Assembly (NCBI GenBank): GCA_947359465.1
Contig: OX375873.1
Coordinates: forward strand, 136,955,916 to 137,019,915
Source: Metellina segmentata
Taxonomy: Eukaryota > Arthropoda > Arachnida > Araneae > Tetragnathidae
Length of the DNA: 64,000 nucleotides
Direction of reading: 5' to 3'
Every line of letters begins with the position of its first letter. The stretch's first letter is position 1. The position numbers and the translations under genes were made by a program. Below, piece after piece: positions 1 to 12,284 of this stretch. Below the pieces are notes generated by a model. That model was given only the letters and a program-made list of their open reading frames with translations, did no database searches and was not told where the DNA came from.

Positions 1-1694
1 AAACAGGTTCTAGCGAAACGTGTATGTATGCAACAATCAAAATTTACGGCACAAACTTTAAAAAAAATTACCTAAGCCATAAAACAGTTTATGATTCACA
101 TCCACTTTCTACAGCCAAACTTTAAACGTTTAAATGCACTGCAACCGAAATTCCAAACAGAACATGAACAGACGAATGTCGACAACTATATCAGAACCGT
201 AAGTCTGATAGAACAAAAACAATTTTGAATGAACTAGCCACAACGAAACGACAGGAGTGTGTAACAATCAGCTTTCCCTGAAGATGTGACTCTCCCAATT
301 CCAAAAGCAATGAATGGTATCACAAACAAATTAGCTGAAGAATTCTCAGAAAACACAAGATTACTTATTTCAGACTGAAAAATTACCAAACTCTGTACAC
401 CAACAGGGACCGTTTAGCAAGTCGAAAGAAACTCCATCCAAAAAGAAAAACAGTAGCGGAAACATAATCACAGATCAAACTTCTCAAAATTGCATGGTTG
501 TTTTTCACAATTCACACGGGAATACACACGGTACAATCATCCACCAACATGGCACTGTTGCATGCAGGCTGAGAGAGAGGAGAGAGCAGGCATCAAATGG
601 ACCGGTGCAAGAGCGTCTGTTGCTCTTCCAGGGAGGCCAAATTTAGAAGACAAACACCTCAGCCAAATTATGTCACATAGACGTGTTTTGACGCCGCTCA
701 AACAGCACACCGCCTACGTTTCCAGGAGGGTAAGGGAAATAACGAAAAGTTGACAGGAGAAAAAAGAATTTATTTCTATTCTGAGATCAAAATGATACTT
801 TTTTTTAATTAATGGTGACATATTCCTTTTTATCTCCCTCCGATGAGTGGGAATTGGAAGATTTATTGTCATAATCGAAATTTATGTTATGACATTTACT
901 TCTTTTATAGGTTTGGGTTGTGGCTCTATACGGTTGTTGTACAAGAGCATCTTTTAGTGTTTTTGGAACGTTTCCCGAGTTAAAAAAAAAAAAACATACA
1001 TTTTCATTTACTCTTCTTTAACTATAGGATTTTCAGGTTAACAAAAAAAGCAGCTCATTCTAGTTTCGTTTAACTTTTCCTGGTGGTTGTCTCTACAAGG
1101 TAACAAAAATGACCAAATCATCTCGACATCAAACACTCGGCAATATCTTGATGAAGTATATCATCATAGCAAAATTGAACACATCTTGATCAACGAAGTA
1201 TCTCATCGAAACCACTCCGAAGGTTAAGACAACGTTCAGTGTCACAGTTTTAGGGATATCTAAATTGTCCCTTTTGAAATGGACTAGGAGAATAGCGAAC
1301 AAAAGAAATCAAAGCTCCTTTCGTATGAATGGGATATTTGGTGAAAACAAAAGAACAGGATTTTACATCCGGTTACCCCATATCGAATACTTCTATCGAA
1401 GCACATTCTGCACTAAACACTAGCGTCCTCTGCATTTAGTTTCGCAGAGAAAAGACTCGCATACTATTCCAAAAACTTTATGTACTCATTTTGCAAAACT
1501 TATAACTCAATAAAGTATTACACAAGCTAGACATTGATCGGACATGCTATAAAACATCCAACACGGGCAAGTGTACTACGTTTCTGTGCAGGAAACATGT
1601 CGGTACTTAATGGTCGCACGAGTATTTCTGCCTATTTAATATTGCAAGACCGACGTTGGGCCAATATGTGGCTTCATAGGGTACTTTTTCATCA
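1..1694. other. No gene recognised; intron/intergenic
   Basis: I see no conserved domain on either strand. Around 1125-1215 there is a degraded copy of the dispersed repeat that elsewhere carries a GACGAGATATCTCGTC palindrome (compare 17575-17760 and 36795-36965). The open frame at 490-753 shows no recognisable family and lies in otherwise non-coding sequence. Confidence 0.4.
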
Positions 1695-1922
1695 TTTAAG
1701 GTGTTAGTCTCTAGATCGGAAGGTTCCTGGTTCGAATCCGGGCTTGGATGTTTGTAAGCGTATGGTGTAGAGGCGGCTGGTGCACCTTAAATCTGTCGTG
1801 GCCGAAAGTAATCACGTTGGGTTGGTGTGGAAGTTTGGAGAGTGGGGTGCCAGCTCAGGTGTTGCTTCGTCATCTGACCGTGGTTCAAAATTACGAGGTG
1901 TTGTCCTCGGATCTTTCTTGAC
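1695..1922 (+). mobile_element. tRNA-derived SINE, family A, 3'-truncated
   Basis: The 5' part has a tRNA-like head with a box-B-like GGTTCGAATCC at about 1727, followed by the shared core (GGCGGCTGGTGCACC, then GTCATCTGACCG). The same order recurs at 7178, 10970, 12873 (minus), 15336 (minus) and 33029 (minus). The copy stops after the GTCCTCGGATCTTTC segment, before the usual 3' end. An open frame across it is incidental. Confidence 0.8.
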
Positions 1923-1949
1923 TTTACATCATTCGCCATCTGGCTTTCC

Positions 1950-2072
1950 AATACTTCTGAACTCTAACTAAAATTATTAATACTTCTGTACCCTGTTACT
2001 AAAATTCTGAATACTTCTGTACTCTGTTACTAAAATTCTTAATGCCTTCTGTACTCTGTTATTAAAATTTTT
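1950..2072. repeat. Four-copy ~31-bp tandem repeat
   Basis: Units begin AATACTTCTG and run through CTGTTACTAAAATT. Four imperfect copies lie head to tail at about 1950, 1979, 2010 and 2041, just 3' of the SINE at 1695-1922. It may be a tandem 3' tail of that insertion or an independent minisatellite. Confidence 0.75.
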
Positions 2073-2141
2073 AATGCAATTCACGCGTCCAAGTGCTTAG
2101 TCGTTAGATTGTCTACTATTACATTCAATATACTCAGGAGA

Positions 2142-2267
2142 TATTTTAATTACCGTCGTGCTGGAGCAACACAACGGGCTATTGACGACGGTCCGGGACG
2201 GTGTTTGTATAGTTCGAACTCGCAACCTGCTAATCCATTGCTCTTCCAAACGAGCCATCGCGGCCCC
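2142..2267 (-). mobile_element. Short SINE with 13-bp target-site duplication
   Basis: The insertion is flanked by perfect 13-bp copies of TATACTCAGGAGA at 2129-2141 and 2268-2280. On the minus strand it has a tRNA-like head with box-A-like TGGCTCGTTTGGAAGAG and box-B-like GAGTTCGAAC, joined directly to the 3' end of family A (GACGGTCC...GTTGTGTTGCTCCAG). The central core is missing. The head differs from the one at 7178 and 33029, so head type and 3' end are exchanged between copies. Confidence 0.85.
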
Positions 2268-2399
2268 TATACTCAGGAGAATCAACAATATTTCAAAAAA
2301 TTTAATTGTCCGCCGCCAGTCATGTTCAGTTGGGAAACGGAAACTCAGCAACTGAAAGAACTCGGCAACTGAACTCCTTGGAGAGGAGCATTCCAAAGA

Positions 2400-3521
2400 T
2401 TTATCCTTGGCAGCATTGACAAGACTTTCTTTAAGGTGGTGGTCATGAATAACTCTTTAATCTATAGTTTCAAAATGGGAAGAGTTAACGGCTTTTGAGT
2501 GATCTTGGTTCCTTTTATGGCGATAGTCCGTTCTAATAGCAGTATTACGAAATGTATTCGTTATGAAAAAAGTTTTAACATAAACCCACCAAATCTTGCC
2601 ATTTCGAAAACCAGTTATGGAAGTGAAAGATGTGTGTGTGTGTGTGTTCAACACATGTGAAAATTCTTTCAAAAGTGTGTGAAGTTAGTTATACATTATA
2701 ACTATTATTATAACTGTAACAACTTATAATTATAGTAAATTATAAAATTGAGAAAATGTAATGCGAGTGGTTAATAACTTCCCTGCGAATTTAAAGATTG
2801 TTTTTCGATTTATGATGGCAATTTTTGCAATTGTCTAAATGCCACGTACATATTTTCTTTCCAACGATCCTTCCGTGTTTCCGGAACCCGAAAGACTCGG
2901 GTCAACCGCTACCGTGGTAGATCAAATGATTGCACAATACAGGGAATGGAACGTTTAGCACTTCTTCAAGTTGGCAAGCGGATCTCTCACTGAGAGCCCG
3001 TCGTACGAACCCTCGAACTGATAGCCATCTGAGTCGGTGCTGACATCGGTCCAAGTGGTTTGTTTTGCCCCACCCCCCTCTACTTTAGAAGAGAGGAGGG
3101 AAAGAGGGGTCGAGGCAATTCATCCACCGCATTCCATGGCACATGAATCAGGCCGCAAATGTCAATGGCGATGGGATGCCAACAAAGGGAGAGAGTTCAA
3201 TGCTTCTGATACCCTTGTAACAAGTTGTGTGACTTTTCTGCAAGATTCTGGTGGATATTATTTGAGTGGTGGGACAAAGCAGAGTTAAAGACACCGGCTG
3301 TCCCGTTTGATGTAGTAAATTCAAATTAGTGGACTAACCACAAACATATTTATTTACAAAATTCTATGTGCATTAACAGGTCGTGGCTCTAAAATAATGA
3401 TCTGATGCGGAACACGTTTCCATACTTCCTTACAAAATTGCGTTACGGCATAAAAAGTTCGACATACAACTAGTCGAAAAATTCCTAACACAAACAGTTC
3501 TAAGGATATCAAGAACACAAA
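2400..3521. other. No gene recognised
   Basis: A short TG microsatellite lies at 2632-2646. Positions 2940-3290 are more GC-rich than the surroundings but show no recognisable domain or repeat copy elsewhere in the window. Confidence 0.35.
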
Positions 3522-3650
3522 TCTATATATATAAAATTCAAATACCACTCACTCACTGACTGACTCATCACTGTATCTCAAGAACTGCAACTCCTAGGAA
3601 GATTAAATTTTGCAGGGTGATTCATATTATACCGTAAGGGCACACTAAGA
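3522..3650 (+). mobile_element. Helitron-like 5' terminus (fragment)
   Basis: A|TCTATATATATAAAATTC starts at 3522 immediately after an A, as expected for a Helitron 5' end and like the terminus at 14638. No matching CTAG-type 3' end with a hairpin was found downstream, so the extent is unknown. Positions 3650-4695 are AT-rich and show no gene. Confidence 0.4.
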
Positions 3651-4703
3651 AAGGATTTTGAAAAATTCGAATCCTAAGAGGCCTAAAATTGACCTAATGC
3701 TTAAGCCAAACACAATTTGAAATCGCCATAGAAATAACATTGAGTATAAAACGATTGCTGTACGTATCTCAGATTGCTTTAACAGTGTTGATCGAAAAAC
3801 AATTCTCTTAAAACAAATAAATTATAATGAACAGAATTTTTACTTCTTCGCATGATGAAAATAATATTTATAAATATTTGATTGATGAAGAAAGAATATT
3901 TATAACATTTGATTTCATATTTACTTAAATTTTATAATGGAGCACGAAAAGCCTAAACGATAAACTCATTGATCATAAAAGCGTAATTTTGCTGCTCGGT
4001 ATCTGGCAACATCAGAATTAATGTTTTATTTTTTAATTTGATTTATAATTCTCTTTTGGGGTATTTGAGTTGAAAACGAGATGGTTGCGGTCATATTTGA
4101 GGATTCCCAAGTATTATAAATATGTGTTCTTTTTGCTTATAAATCATTATTACCTTTATCAATATTGTTCAAGTCTTTTGTCGAATTGTTCTATTTCAGA
4201 ATTTATTTACGAAGTCGAAATTTAACACATTATAATATTTATTTTCTCAGAATTCTGCGTTTGTTTCAAAGATTGGAATTGTTTCTGTTTGCATTTATGT
4301 ATTTCGGTATATTACCTGTTGCAGAAATATTAGTCAGGAGTTAGATTTTAATGATTTATTTATTTCCTGCAAAATACCACTAGACATGGGTATTCCTTGG
4401 TGGTATATGGATATTTCAACCAACTTTCTTTAAATCTGGTTTAATACGTAATATTGAGTAGAATGCAGTATCATAAAAAAATATTTTCACATCAAAATAT
4501 TTTTAAAGCGTGTAATTTGTTATTTTAAAATAAGTAAATTAAAAAAAATAACTTTAAAATAAGATGGGTTACGTTAAATTGAAACGGGTAGTCATACGTT
4601 GTAGTTCAAATATATTTCAAAATTTTGATATAGTTTTTCATTGAAATCCTATTAAAATCGATTAAATTTCATTTGTTTTTCGCGTTTCATTGGACGTTAT
4701 TGG

Positions 4704-6520
4704 CAGGGCCGCCCATAAATTTCCTAAGCCCTCCGACAAAATTTTCACGCGGTCCCTTTAAGTTTTTTCCTTTTGTAGGAAGTTTTCATTTTTCCAAGTA
4801 TCCATATATTTACAAATATCCAACTTCAGAAATGTACAAGCAAACACACAGTAAATTAATAATGAACTGGTAAGTAATTAAGGAAAACATGTGTATGTTA
4901 CGCCTAAAGCCCGCAGTGTGGCCACTTTGCGATCTAGCAGGACTTCAATAAGGATAATGAAGTACAATCAGAAAACTATCTAATAAATATATCTATAGAT
5001 AGATATTGTAAGAGAAACACCCATGCAAAAATCATACCTAAGACGCTGAAGACTAGTCAAAACTCAGAAAATTTTTGCAGTACTGAGGAGAGAACAGTAA
5101 ATCTATTCTTCGAATTAATGAATTTATCAATGACGTCAATGAAGCTCATTTTGGACGCCAGTTCATGCTCAATTGGAAACATTCCATGATGATTCAATTT
5201 TTCTTGGCCCAAAGTAGATCGTAAATGATTTTTGATTATAGTTTAGTGAATCCTCTTTCACCAGAAGCCACAGTGATGGAAAGGGAAATAAAAATTCTTA
5301 AAGCTATGCAAAGTTCTGGGAAAATAGATTGCAATTTTAATCTATAGATATTTAAAAGGTAGAGTGGAAGACCTTTATATTTTCTAACTAAGCTGAATGT
5401 GAAAAAGTAGCTTCATGAACGGTCTTGTACATTGTGGCTTAAATAATCTGGATAGCTTTCAATTAATTTTTTAAGTGCGTTGTTGTTGTCATTAGAATTA
5501 GAATTTATTTTTAATATGGCTTCGAATGTATTGCATATGTTTTTCATTTGCTCATACCCTTGATTCTGACTGAGAAAATATTTTATTGATTATTATATCA
5601 AAAACTGAACTTTTGAATTTTGTCTGGTTTCTAATACTTCAGGCATTTCTCTTTCGGTGGCCTCGTCAAAGAAAATGTTCCTTTTTCGTCCTCTTTTTTT
5701 GGAAAATTCTGCATCTCTACCCATAATAGAAGCTGTCTCTTTAGCTCTATTTAAGTATACAGGTCATTGTTTTCTTAAATCTTTATCTATTGTTTCAGTT
5801 AACGCTTCAATGTTATGCCTTTTGATATCAAGGGAGATATATTTTGATTGCAGGATTAAATTTCTTGTATTAATTTGCTCTAGTATGTCCTTCCAAATAT
5901 TTAACTGAATTAAAAAGTTTCAAATTTTGAATAATTGAGGAATCCATTTATTTTTGCCGTTTCCTCTTACGATGAACTACTGATTTTTTACATCTTGGAG
6001 GACCTTTAAAACGTCAGGTAGTGTTTCACATAGACGCACCCTCGTTATGGTCAATCGTCGATGTGAGAGAAAAGTCGAACCATGACGGTTGCGGGTAGAA
6101 AATTAGCGAAACAACCCTATAACTCCAGGAATTCACGTTTCCCATTCACGTTTTCCAGGAAGCTCAGACCCAATCCTTTTCTCCTACTCAATCTCCCATT
6201 GAGTAAGAAGGGCTCTTGTCTCAGAATTTGTCACCTAACCAGTCTTCATTCTGTTGAAGGTACTATGGAATGATGGGGAATGGGCGAAAGGATCGTTGTC
6301 GTTGACCCGACTGCTGAAAATGTGAGACCACCTTGACGGGGCCCTTTTAAGAACTTGAAAATAATGCATATTTTTTGTTCAGTTTTTTTTGTGTTATATT
6401 TGGAAAATAACCTTAAAATGAGACAGATCATTTCTTGGACAAACCTTGGGGCCGCGGGCCCCTCAAACGTCTGGGCCCCCCGACATTTGTCGGGTTTGTC
6501 CCCCCTTATGAGCGGCCCTC
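4704..6520 (-). mobile_element. hAT transposon copy A (decayed)
   Basis: This 1.82-kb element has perfect 8-bp TSDs GTTATTGG (4696-4703 and 6521-6528), the hAT hallmark. Its terminal inverted repeats read (C/G)AGGGCCGCYCATAA. It is a diverged copy, in opposite orientation, of the element at 59096-60853. Both termini match, and so does internal sequence around 5230-5480, which on the minus strand encodes the remnant VASGERG-type hAT dimerisation segment. No intact transposase frame survives. Confidence 0.9.
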
Positions 6521-6529
6521 GTTATTGGA

Positions 6530-7164
6530 AGCTGTACCCCATAGTCAAGTAAATACATCTACATTCTAAATAAGCATGTGTTTTCCATATAGAAACTAAA
6601 TTTCTGAATTAAAAAAAAGTAACATAAAGGTTCAATTAAAAACTGTATGTCTGTTGGGCAAAAGGGAATTTTAAACAAGTTGTTGATAGTGGAATAATAT
6701 CACAGTTAGTAATTTTGAAATTTTTTATCTTAAGTGACAGAAAGTCGAAGTTGCTTACTCTACTTAGTGAAGCTGTTCTTACCCAACTTAGATGCATGTG
6801 AATCATTTGTTGAATGGAGTGCTTTTCTTTTTGTAAAAGCGCTGTAAAATCTTCGTTCTGTTTATTAAAATATAGTTATCAATTGTTTAATTCGTCTACA
6901 TTAATGACATTTATTTCTATCACAAGCACCGTTATTCCACATGGAATTCTAAGGAAAAAGTGCGTTTGCTTCAAACTAAATTAGCTACGAATGCCGTAAA
7001 TGTTTAGCCCGTTGGACAAATTGAGCGCGAGTTAATATATAGCCTATCATACCCACAGGGTTTTAAAATATAAGTGTACCAAATGTAGTGTAGACTGTGG
7101 TGTTTAAAAAAATTTAAAAATTTTGTTCTTAGTCTATGTGTTTTAATTTTTTTAGCCAGTAATT
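6530..7164. other. AT-rich, nothing recognised
   Basis: No coding signal, repeat copy or RNA gene was recognised on either strand. Confidence 0.35.
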
Positions 7165-7177
7165 CCTTTTTCTAAAG

Positions 7178-7500
7178 CCAACCGGTATAGTGGTTAGCCT
7201 CTAGATCGGAAGGTTCGTGATTCGAATCCGGGTTCGGGCATGGATGTTTGTAAACATATGATGTAGAGGCGGCTGGTGCACCTTAAATCTGTCGTGGCTG
7301 AAAGTCCTCACGTTGGGTCGGCGTGGAAGTTTGGAGAGTGGGGTGCCAGCTCACGAGTTGCTTCGTCATCTGACCGCGGTTCAAAATTACGAGGTGTTGT
7401 CCTCGAATCTTTCCCTTAAGAGACTGATCCCGGACCGTCGTCAATAGCCCGTTGAGTTGCTCTAGTACGACGTTATCTAAAATCACCCTTACCAAAATTA
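7178..7500 (+). mobile_element. SINE family A, near full length
   Basis: A 323-bp insertion flanked by 13-bp near-identical TSDs (CCTTTTTCTAAAG at 7165-7177 and CCTTTCTCTAAAG at 7501-7513, one mismatch). It reads tRNA-like head (GCCAACCGG, TAGTGGTTAG, box-B-like GATTCGAATCC), shared core, then the 3' end CTAGTACGACGTTA. This copy helps define the family boundaries. Confidence 0.88.
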
Positions 7501-7513
7501 CCTTTCTCTAAAG

Positions 7514-10021
7514 ATAACTATTTTTCTCAATAAACTATGTTGGTATCCTTTTTTCACATTTGTATTCACCGTGTACCCTAGCTCCTGAAACGGGAATTAG
7601 CTTCGAAATTGTTTCCTTTGTAATAGTATCCTTTCTAATTGCTACCCAATCCTTTTTCCCCAGTAAATTTTGACTTTTTTAACATTTTCTGTTTCATAGT
7701 TTAATTTATAAACTACACAATTTTTCAAAAAAACAGATCAAGATGGGGGTGTAGAAATGAAGTGTAAAATTTCCATTTCTTTGAAATATACATTGCTTGA
7801 CCAGAAATTCCGAAACATGAATATTGAAATTTTATTAGTGAAGCAACAAAATTACGCGCTTTAAAAAAAATAAAACATTCAGTTACAAAATTACTTATAT
7901 TATGATATTTCAGAGAAAAAATTATTACAGCTATTTACATAATTGTGATGGTTCTTCCCCTAAAGTTGCTTGTTTTAAGATTCAACTTTAGACAATGTAG
8001 CAACTTGTAAAAAACGATAAAGAAATGAAAAATAAAGATTATATCTCCGGGAAATAAACGTCAAACGCAGCGGTGGATTCAGAACGTGATAGGGCCCTTT
8101 GTCTGCACCCCTATTAGCTTTATTGCACACTTTTTTATACATTTCTTATCTAAAATAAAGTGTTGTGTGTGGAAACAGAGTTAATTGTTCGGTAGAGCTC
8201 TCTTAAATGAAATATTATTACCATATTTTACAAACATTTTGTAAGTATGAAAAATCACTTATTTTTTAAAAACTATGGTTGCATTGCAATCACACACGAC
8301 CTCTTCACCCACTTTCAAAACTCTTCCTTTTGTTCTGTAAGTAATCTTGGGATTTAAAGCAACACGAAATGAATGCAAAACTGAAGCGTGTGAAATTGTC
8401 TTGTAGAATAAAGGAAATTTTCATTGTAAAAAAAATCAGCCCAAAGTAATCCCTTGGAAAATTTTCTCCCTTAAGAATCGGTAAAATATTTTTCCACCCA
8501 CTAAACAGACAAATTTTCAAAAAAGGCGCCGAAAATAGGGGCTTTTGAGACGAATTTGCTTAAAAAGACACCCTAGTCGACAAGGTTGAAGATAGCATAT
8601 ATTCGCTTTAGGCAGCCGTATGATTGGACATATGATCGAAAATCCAAAAACGATTTACAGGAATTATTGAAGCATATAACAATGAGGATGCAGACAATGC
8701 GTACAATGAGAACCGTCTTTTCTTTCCCCTTTTTTAAACAACATTTCAAAACTTCAATTGCCGCTAACTTCAAATTGGTCAGTCAACAGGAGTCTTTAGT
8801 CATTTTATGTGCCTTGACCTATTTTAAATTTTATATGCGACACATTTTTGTGTTAAAACGTCTGTAGGATGCAAGTTAATAATATGCTAGTTCTTACAAT
8901 ACTTGGAATGCATATTCGTATTCTTTAAAAGGTCAATTATAAAAATTAGTACAAGTGTCTGAAGTGCAGAGATGTGTTGCAGTGGTTGTCGAGGAGTTAA
9001 AACAAATAATCAATTTAAAACATTGCAGTTAATACATTCGAAAAATGCAATGAAAGCAGTTAATTTTATTTTAACGACTTCAGAATGGAATTGTCATGTA
9101 ACAACATCGGCATCGGGAACTTGAAAGGTTTGAGTTTTCATGAAAAAATTAAAATTGATAATCCAAAAAACATTCCATTCTTCTGGTGGGCTTTTTCTTT
9201 TTTTTCAAATGATTCTTATTTGACACACAAAAAAAAAAAAATTATGGTGTATAACTCAATTCGAAGCAGATAGATGGCGGTAGTGCAGCAAATGAATTCC
9301 CGAGATATGTATTCCCTACAAAAAGGGATTTTTCAATTACATCACCCGCGCCAAATGATAAGACATGAGCGAGAAGGAGCCAAATATTTCAACTTATCAT
9401 ATGTTTGTTCTCCCAAATTGCTATTTTTCTCACACACACTTATTCCACCACCGACTTCGTAACTTAAGGGAAGTGCGGATCAACTTTGGCCGCGATGTAG
9501 AACAAACGCGTCTGAAACAATTTTTGCCCCGACAATCTGCATTTCGAAAGCATTAAAAACAATCACCCCACTCTTATAGAGAATCTGACCCATCCTTCAA
9601 ATTTATTTTAAAAACTCTGACGACACAAATGACGTTGATTTTTCCTCAAGGAAAGTATTGGAATTAATTTGATTCGAAATTATCATTTCTAATTTTGTTA
9701 TCTAATTAACTCTCTACGTTGATATTTATATGTAATTCTTTTGATCACGATCGTTGAAATGCACAAGATCAGAGAATTTTAAATTTTGCGGAGAAATAAT
9801 TGTGTTTTTTCTTGGATTTGTGTAACTTTACGACTGAGCTTTAGGCGCAAACGAATTGTAACACAAACGTTGGGAGAGCACAACTCAATCAATATCGAAA
9901 CATTTTTTATGGAATTCAAACACTTACAAAACATACACACAAAGCTTAAAGAAAAATGATAAGCTTTCAATTTCCTCTTTGCAAACACTCCACTGTCTAT
10001 TTAATTTGCAATTTTTCATCA
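7514..10021. other. No gene recognised; AT-rich
   Basis: Scattered short open frames (for example 8586-8867 and 9085-9273) have no recognisable domain, start context or splice structure. A GGGCCCTTTGTCTGC segment near 8092 loosely recalls hAT ends but has no partner. Confidence 0.3.
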
Positions 10022-10710
10022 CTAGCCACTGCGTGGTCAGCACGGCGTTGCAGTTCTGTGGCAGTTCTTTTCGTGAGGTCAGGTGGGACCACTACTTGCT
10101 GACACCCGGTGATTGCGAGTAGTACACATTCTCATTTGGTTTGCTTCGCAAACCAACACCTCGGGCAACGCAAATCCAATCGTTACTGCTCGCCAACCCC
10201 GGTGATTGCGAACAGATCCAATAGGCGTGACGTAACAATCCCTTGCAAAATTATCAAAGATATTCAACTGAAAAGTTATTTTAGTAAAGAAAATCAAATG
10301 TATTAGATATCGATCTAATGTAAAATTTTCCGCAGATTTCAAATCCGATGAAATTTTTTACTCTATCTTTAACGATCTAGAAAATAGAAAAAACAACTAC
10401 ATAACTCCAATTAAAACTCTTTTTTCCCGCTGAAAACGTTGCTCGGAAAGTGAAACGGAAAAAATAAATTTAGAATCTGTGTTCTTTTTATACTGTTGCC
10501 ATTCAAAGGAAAACAATAATAATTTTTTTCCAATAAATTAATTAAAAAATGTTCTCGATTGAATTTTAAAATTCGGGCGCGATTGAAAAATCGCAAAAAA
10601 TTAGTACGACCTGTCTGCCAAATCTCATTATTGGAAGTGCCATAGATTCGTCAGAATACTACACAGAGACGACGGACACACTCACAAACATTTCCTTTTA
10701 TAATAGTAGA
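10022..10710 (-). mobile_element. Non-autonomous Helitron-like element
   Basis: On the minus strand it begins A|TCTACTATTATAAAAGG at 10710 and ends GCAGTGGCTAG|T at 10022. This fits the Helitron rule of a 5' TC, a 3' CTRR and insertion between A and T with no TSD. It contains the family's TTGGTTTGCGAAGCAAACC hairpin and the segment CGGATTTGAAATCTGCGGAA. Relatives lie at 23060, 50998, 56159 and 62660. It has no Rep/helicase coding, so it would be mobilised in trans. Confidence 0.75.
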
Positions 10711-10969
10711 TATATGAGATGAAGAGTTACATGAAATCATGTAATATTCAAAGTAGTCAGCATATTTATGACAATCTGGAATGCATTATGGTGTATAAGG
10801 TGGATTATGGTTATACTGGGATCGGCTGTTCAAAAGCAGTTGATCTCATGGTTCTAATGGAAGGTTTTGGAACTAAATTCCGCAATTGATATTGTGAGTG
10901 GATACTATGAAACAAATGTCTGAAGAAATAAATCTTGCAAAATTTCTGCTCTTTCCTCCAAGAAGTTAG

Positions 10970-11277
10970 CCGACCAACCGATATGATGGTTAAGATGGGA
11001 GGGTTCCTGGTTCTAATCCGGGTCAGGGCATGAATGCTTGTAAGCGTATATTTTAGAGGCGGCTGTCGGTCGTCGCCGAAAGTCCTCACGTTGGGTTGGT
11101 GTGGAAGTTTGGAGAGTGGGGTGCCAGCTCAGGTGTTGCCTCGTCATCTGACCGTGTTTCAAAATTACGTGATGTTGTCCTCGGATCTTTCCCTTAGGGG
11201 ATTGGTCCCGGACCGTCGTCAATAGCCCGTTGTGTTGCTCTAGTACGACGTTAATTAAAAATTACCAATTACCAAGG
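10970..11277 (+). mobile_element. SINE family A, near full length
   Basis: A 308-bp copy flanked by 9-bp TSDs AGAAGTTAG (10961-10969 and 11278-11286). It starts CGACCAACCG (tRNA-like head), has a box-B-like GGTTCTAATCC, the complete core, the 3' end TAGTACGACGTTAATTA and a short AT-rich tail. Confidence 0.85.
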
Positions 11278-11429
11278 AGAAGTTAGTAATTTCTTTTTTG
11301 CAAACATTGACGTATATCAGGCGGAAACCTAAAATAATATTTTCTTAAGTGAATCAAATCTATCAAAATATATAAAGGTTCCTATTCATGATTTTTCAAA
11401 TATTAACTTCCTATTTTAGTTTTTTCACG

Positions 11430-11608
11430 AATGTCCTCACATTGACGTAGTGTGGAAATTAAGAGAGGGAGTGCCAGCTCAAATGTTGACCTCGTCATCT
11501 GACCGCGGTTCAAAATTAAATGGTCTTCTCCTCGGATCTTTCTCTTCGGAATCGATCCTGAACCGTCGCCAATAGCTCATTGTGTTGTTCCAGTGCAATA
11601 GTTAATTC
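11430..11608 (+). mobile_element. SINE family A core and 3' end (5'-truncated)
   Basis: It matches the family core from GTCCTCAC through GTCATCTGACCG to CAATAGCTCATTGTG and the 3' GTTAATT. The tRNA-like head is missing. Confidence 0.75.
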
Positions 11609-11609
11609 A

Positions 11610-12284
11610 ACAACCAGCCTACCAACTATCTGGAGGTGAATATTACAAAACTATATATTCGATAATAAATTCATCTAAAGGGTTTGGAAATTTTTCAGTA
11701 GCGTTTAGAAACATCACTTAGTTCACCGCTGTTGGAGCACATTGGATGGTTGATAAAAACACCAACAAGCTCTAACATGTCTTTGAAACAGTGTTTGTAT
11801 TGCTAGGAACAACGAGCGAATGGTCTCGCCGCTTTAAAAGAACAGATTCGAAGAAATTTGAACGGTAGATGGGAATAATAAAAAAACGATTTGAGAGAAA
11901 AACAGATCTCTTCATTATCTTGTTGCTATTACTATCCGAGAGGGCGAAGGTGAGTGATGCAAGATAACCTACTGAAGTTTATTCTCGCTTATGGGCACCA
12001 CTATCAGGTCCGACGAATGTTCATTTATTATCTCGACGACTTTGAACCCAGTTTTCAAATAATAATCGGTCAGGAACAGAAGACGAACGGGGAATTGAGA
12101 TGGGGAACGAAATTAGAAATGAGATCTTTCCAATTTCGTTAAAAATGGAATCTTTAAAAAATTGGAAATTCGAAACCTAGTACACATTTCCCATCACGAA
12201 TATTAAAATGACACATGTTACACATGATTGCCCAGTTTAAAGAGTCGTGGATTAGCAAATGGAGGGTTGAGAGGTACAATTTCC
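11610..12284. other. No gene recognised
   Basis: No conserved coding was seen. The open frame at 11954-12142 is unremarkable. Confidence 0.3.
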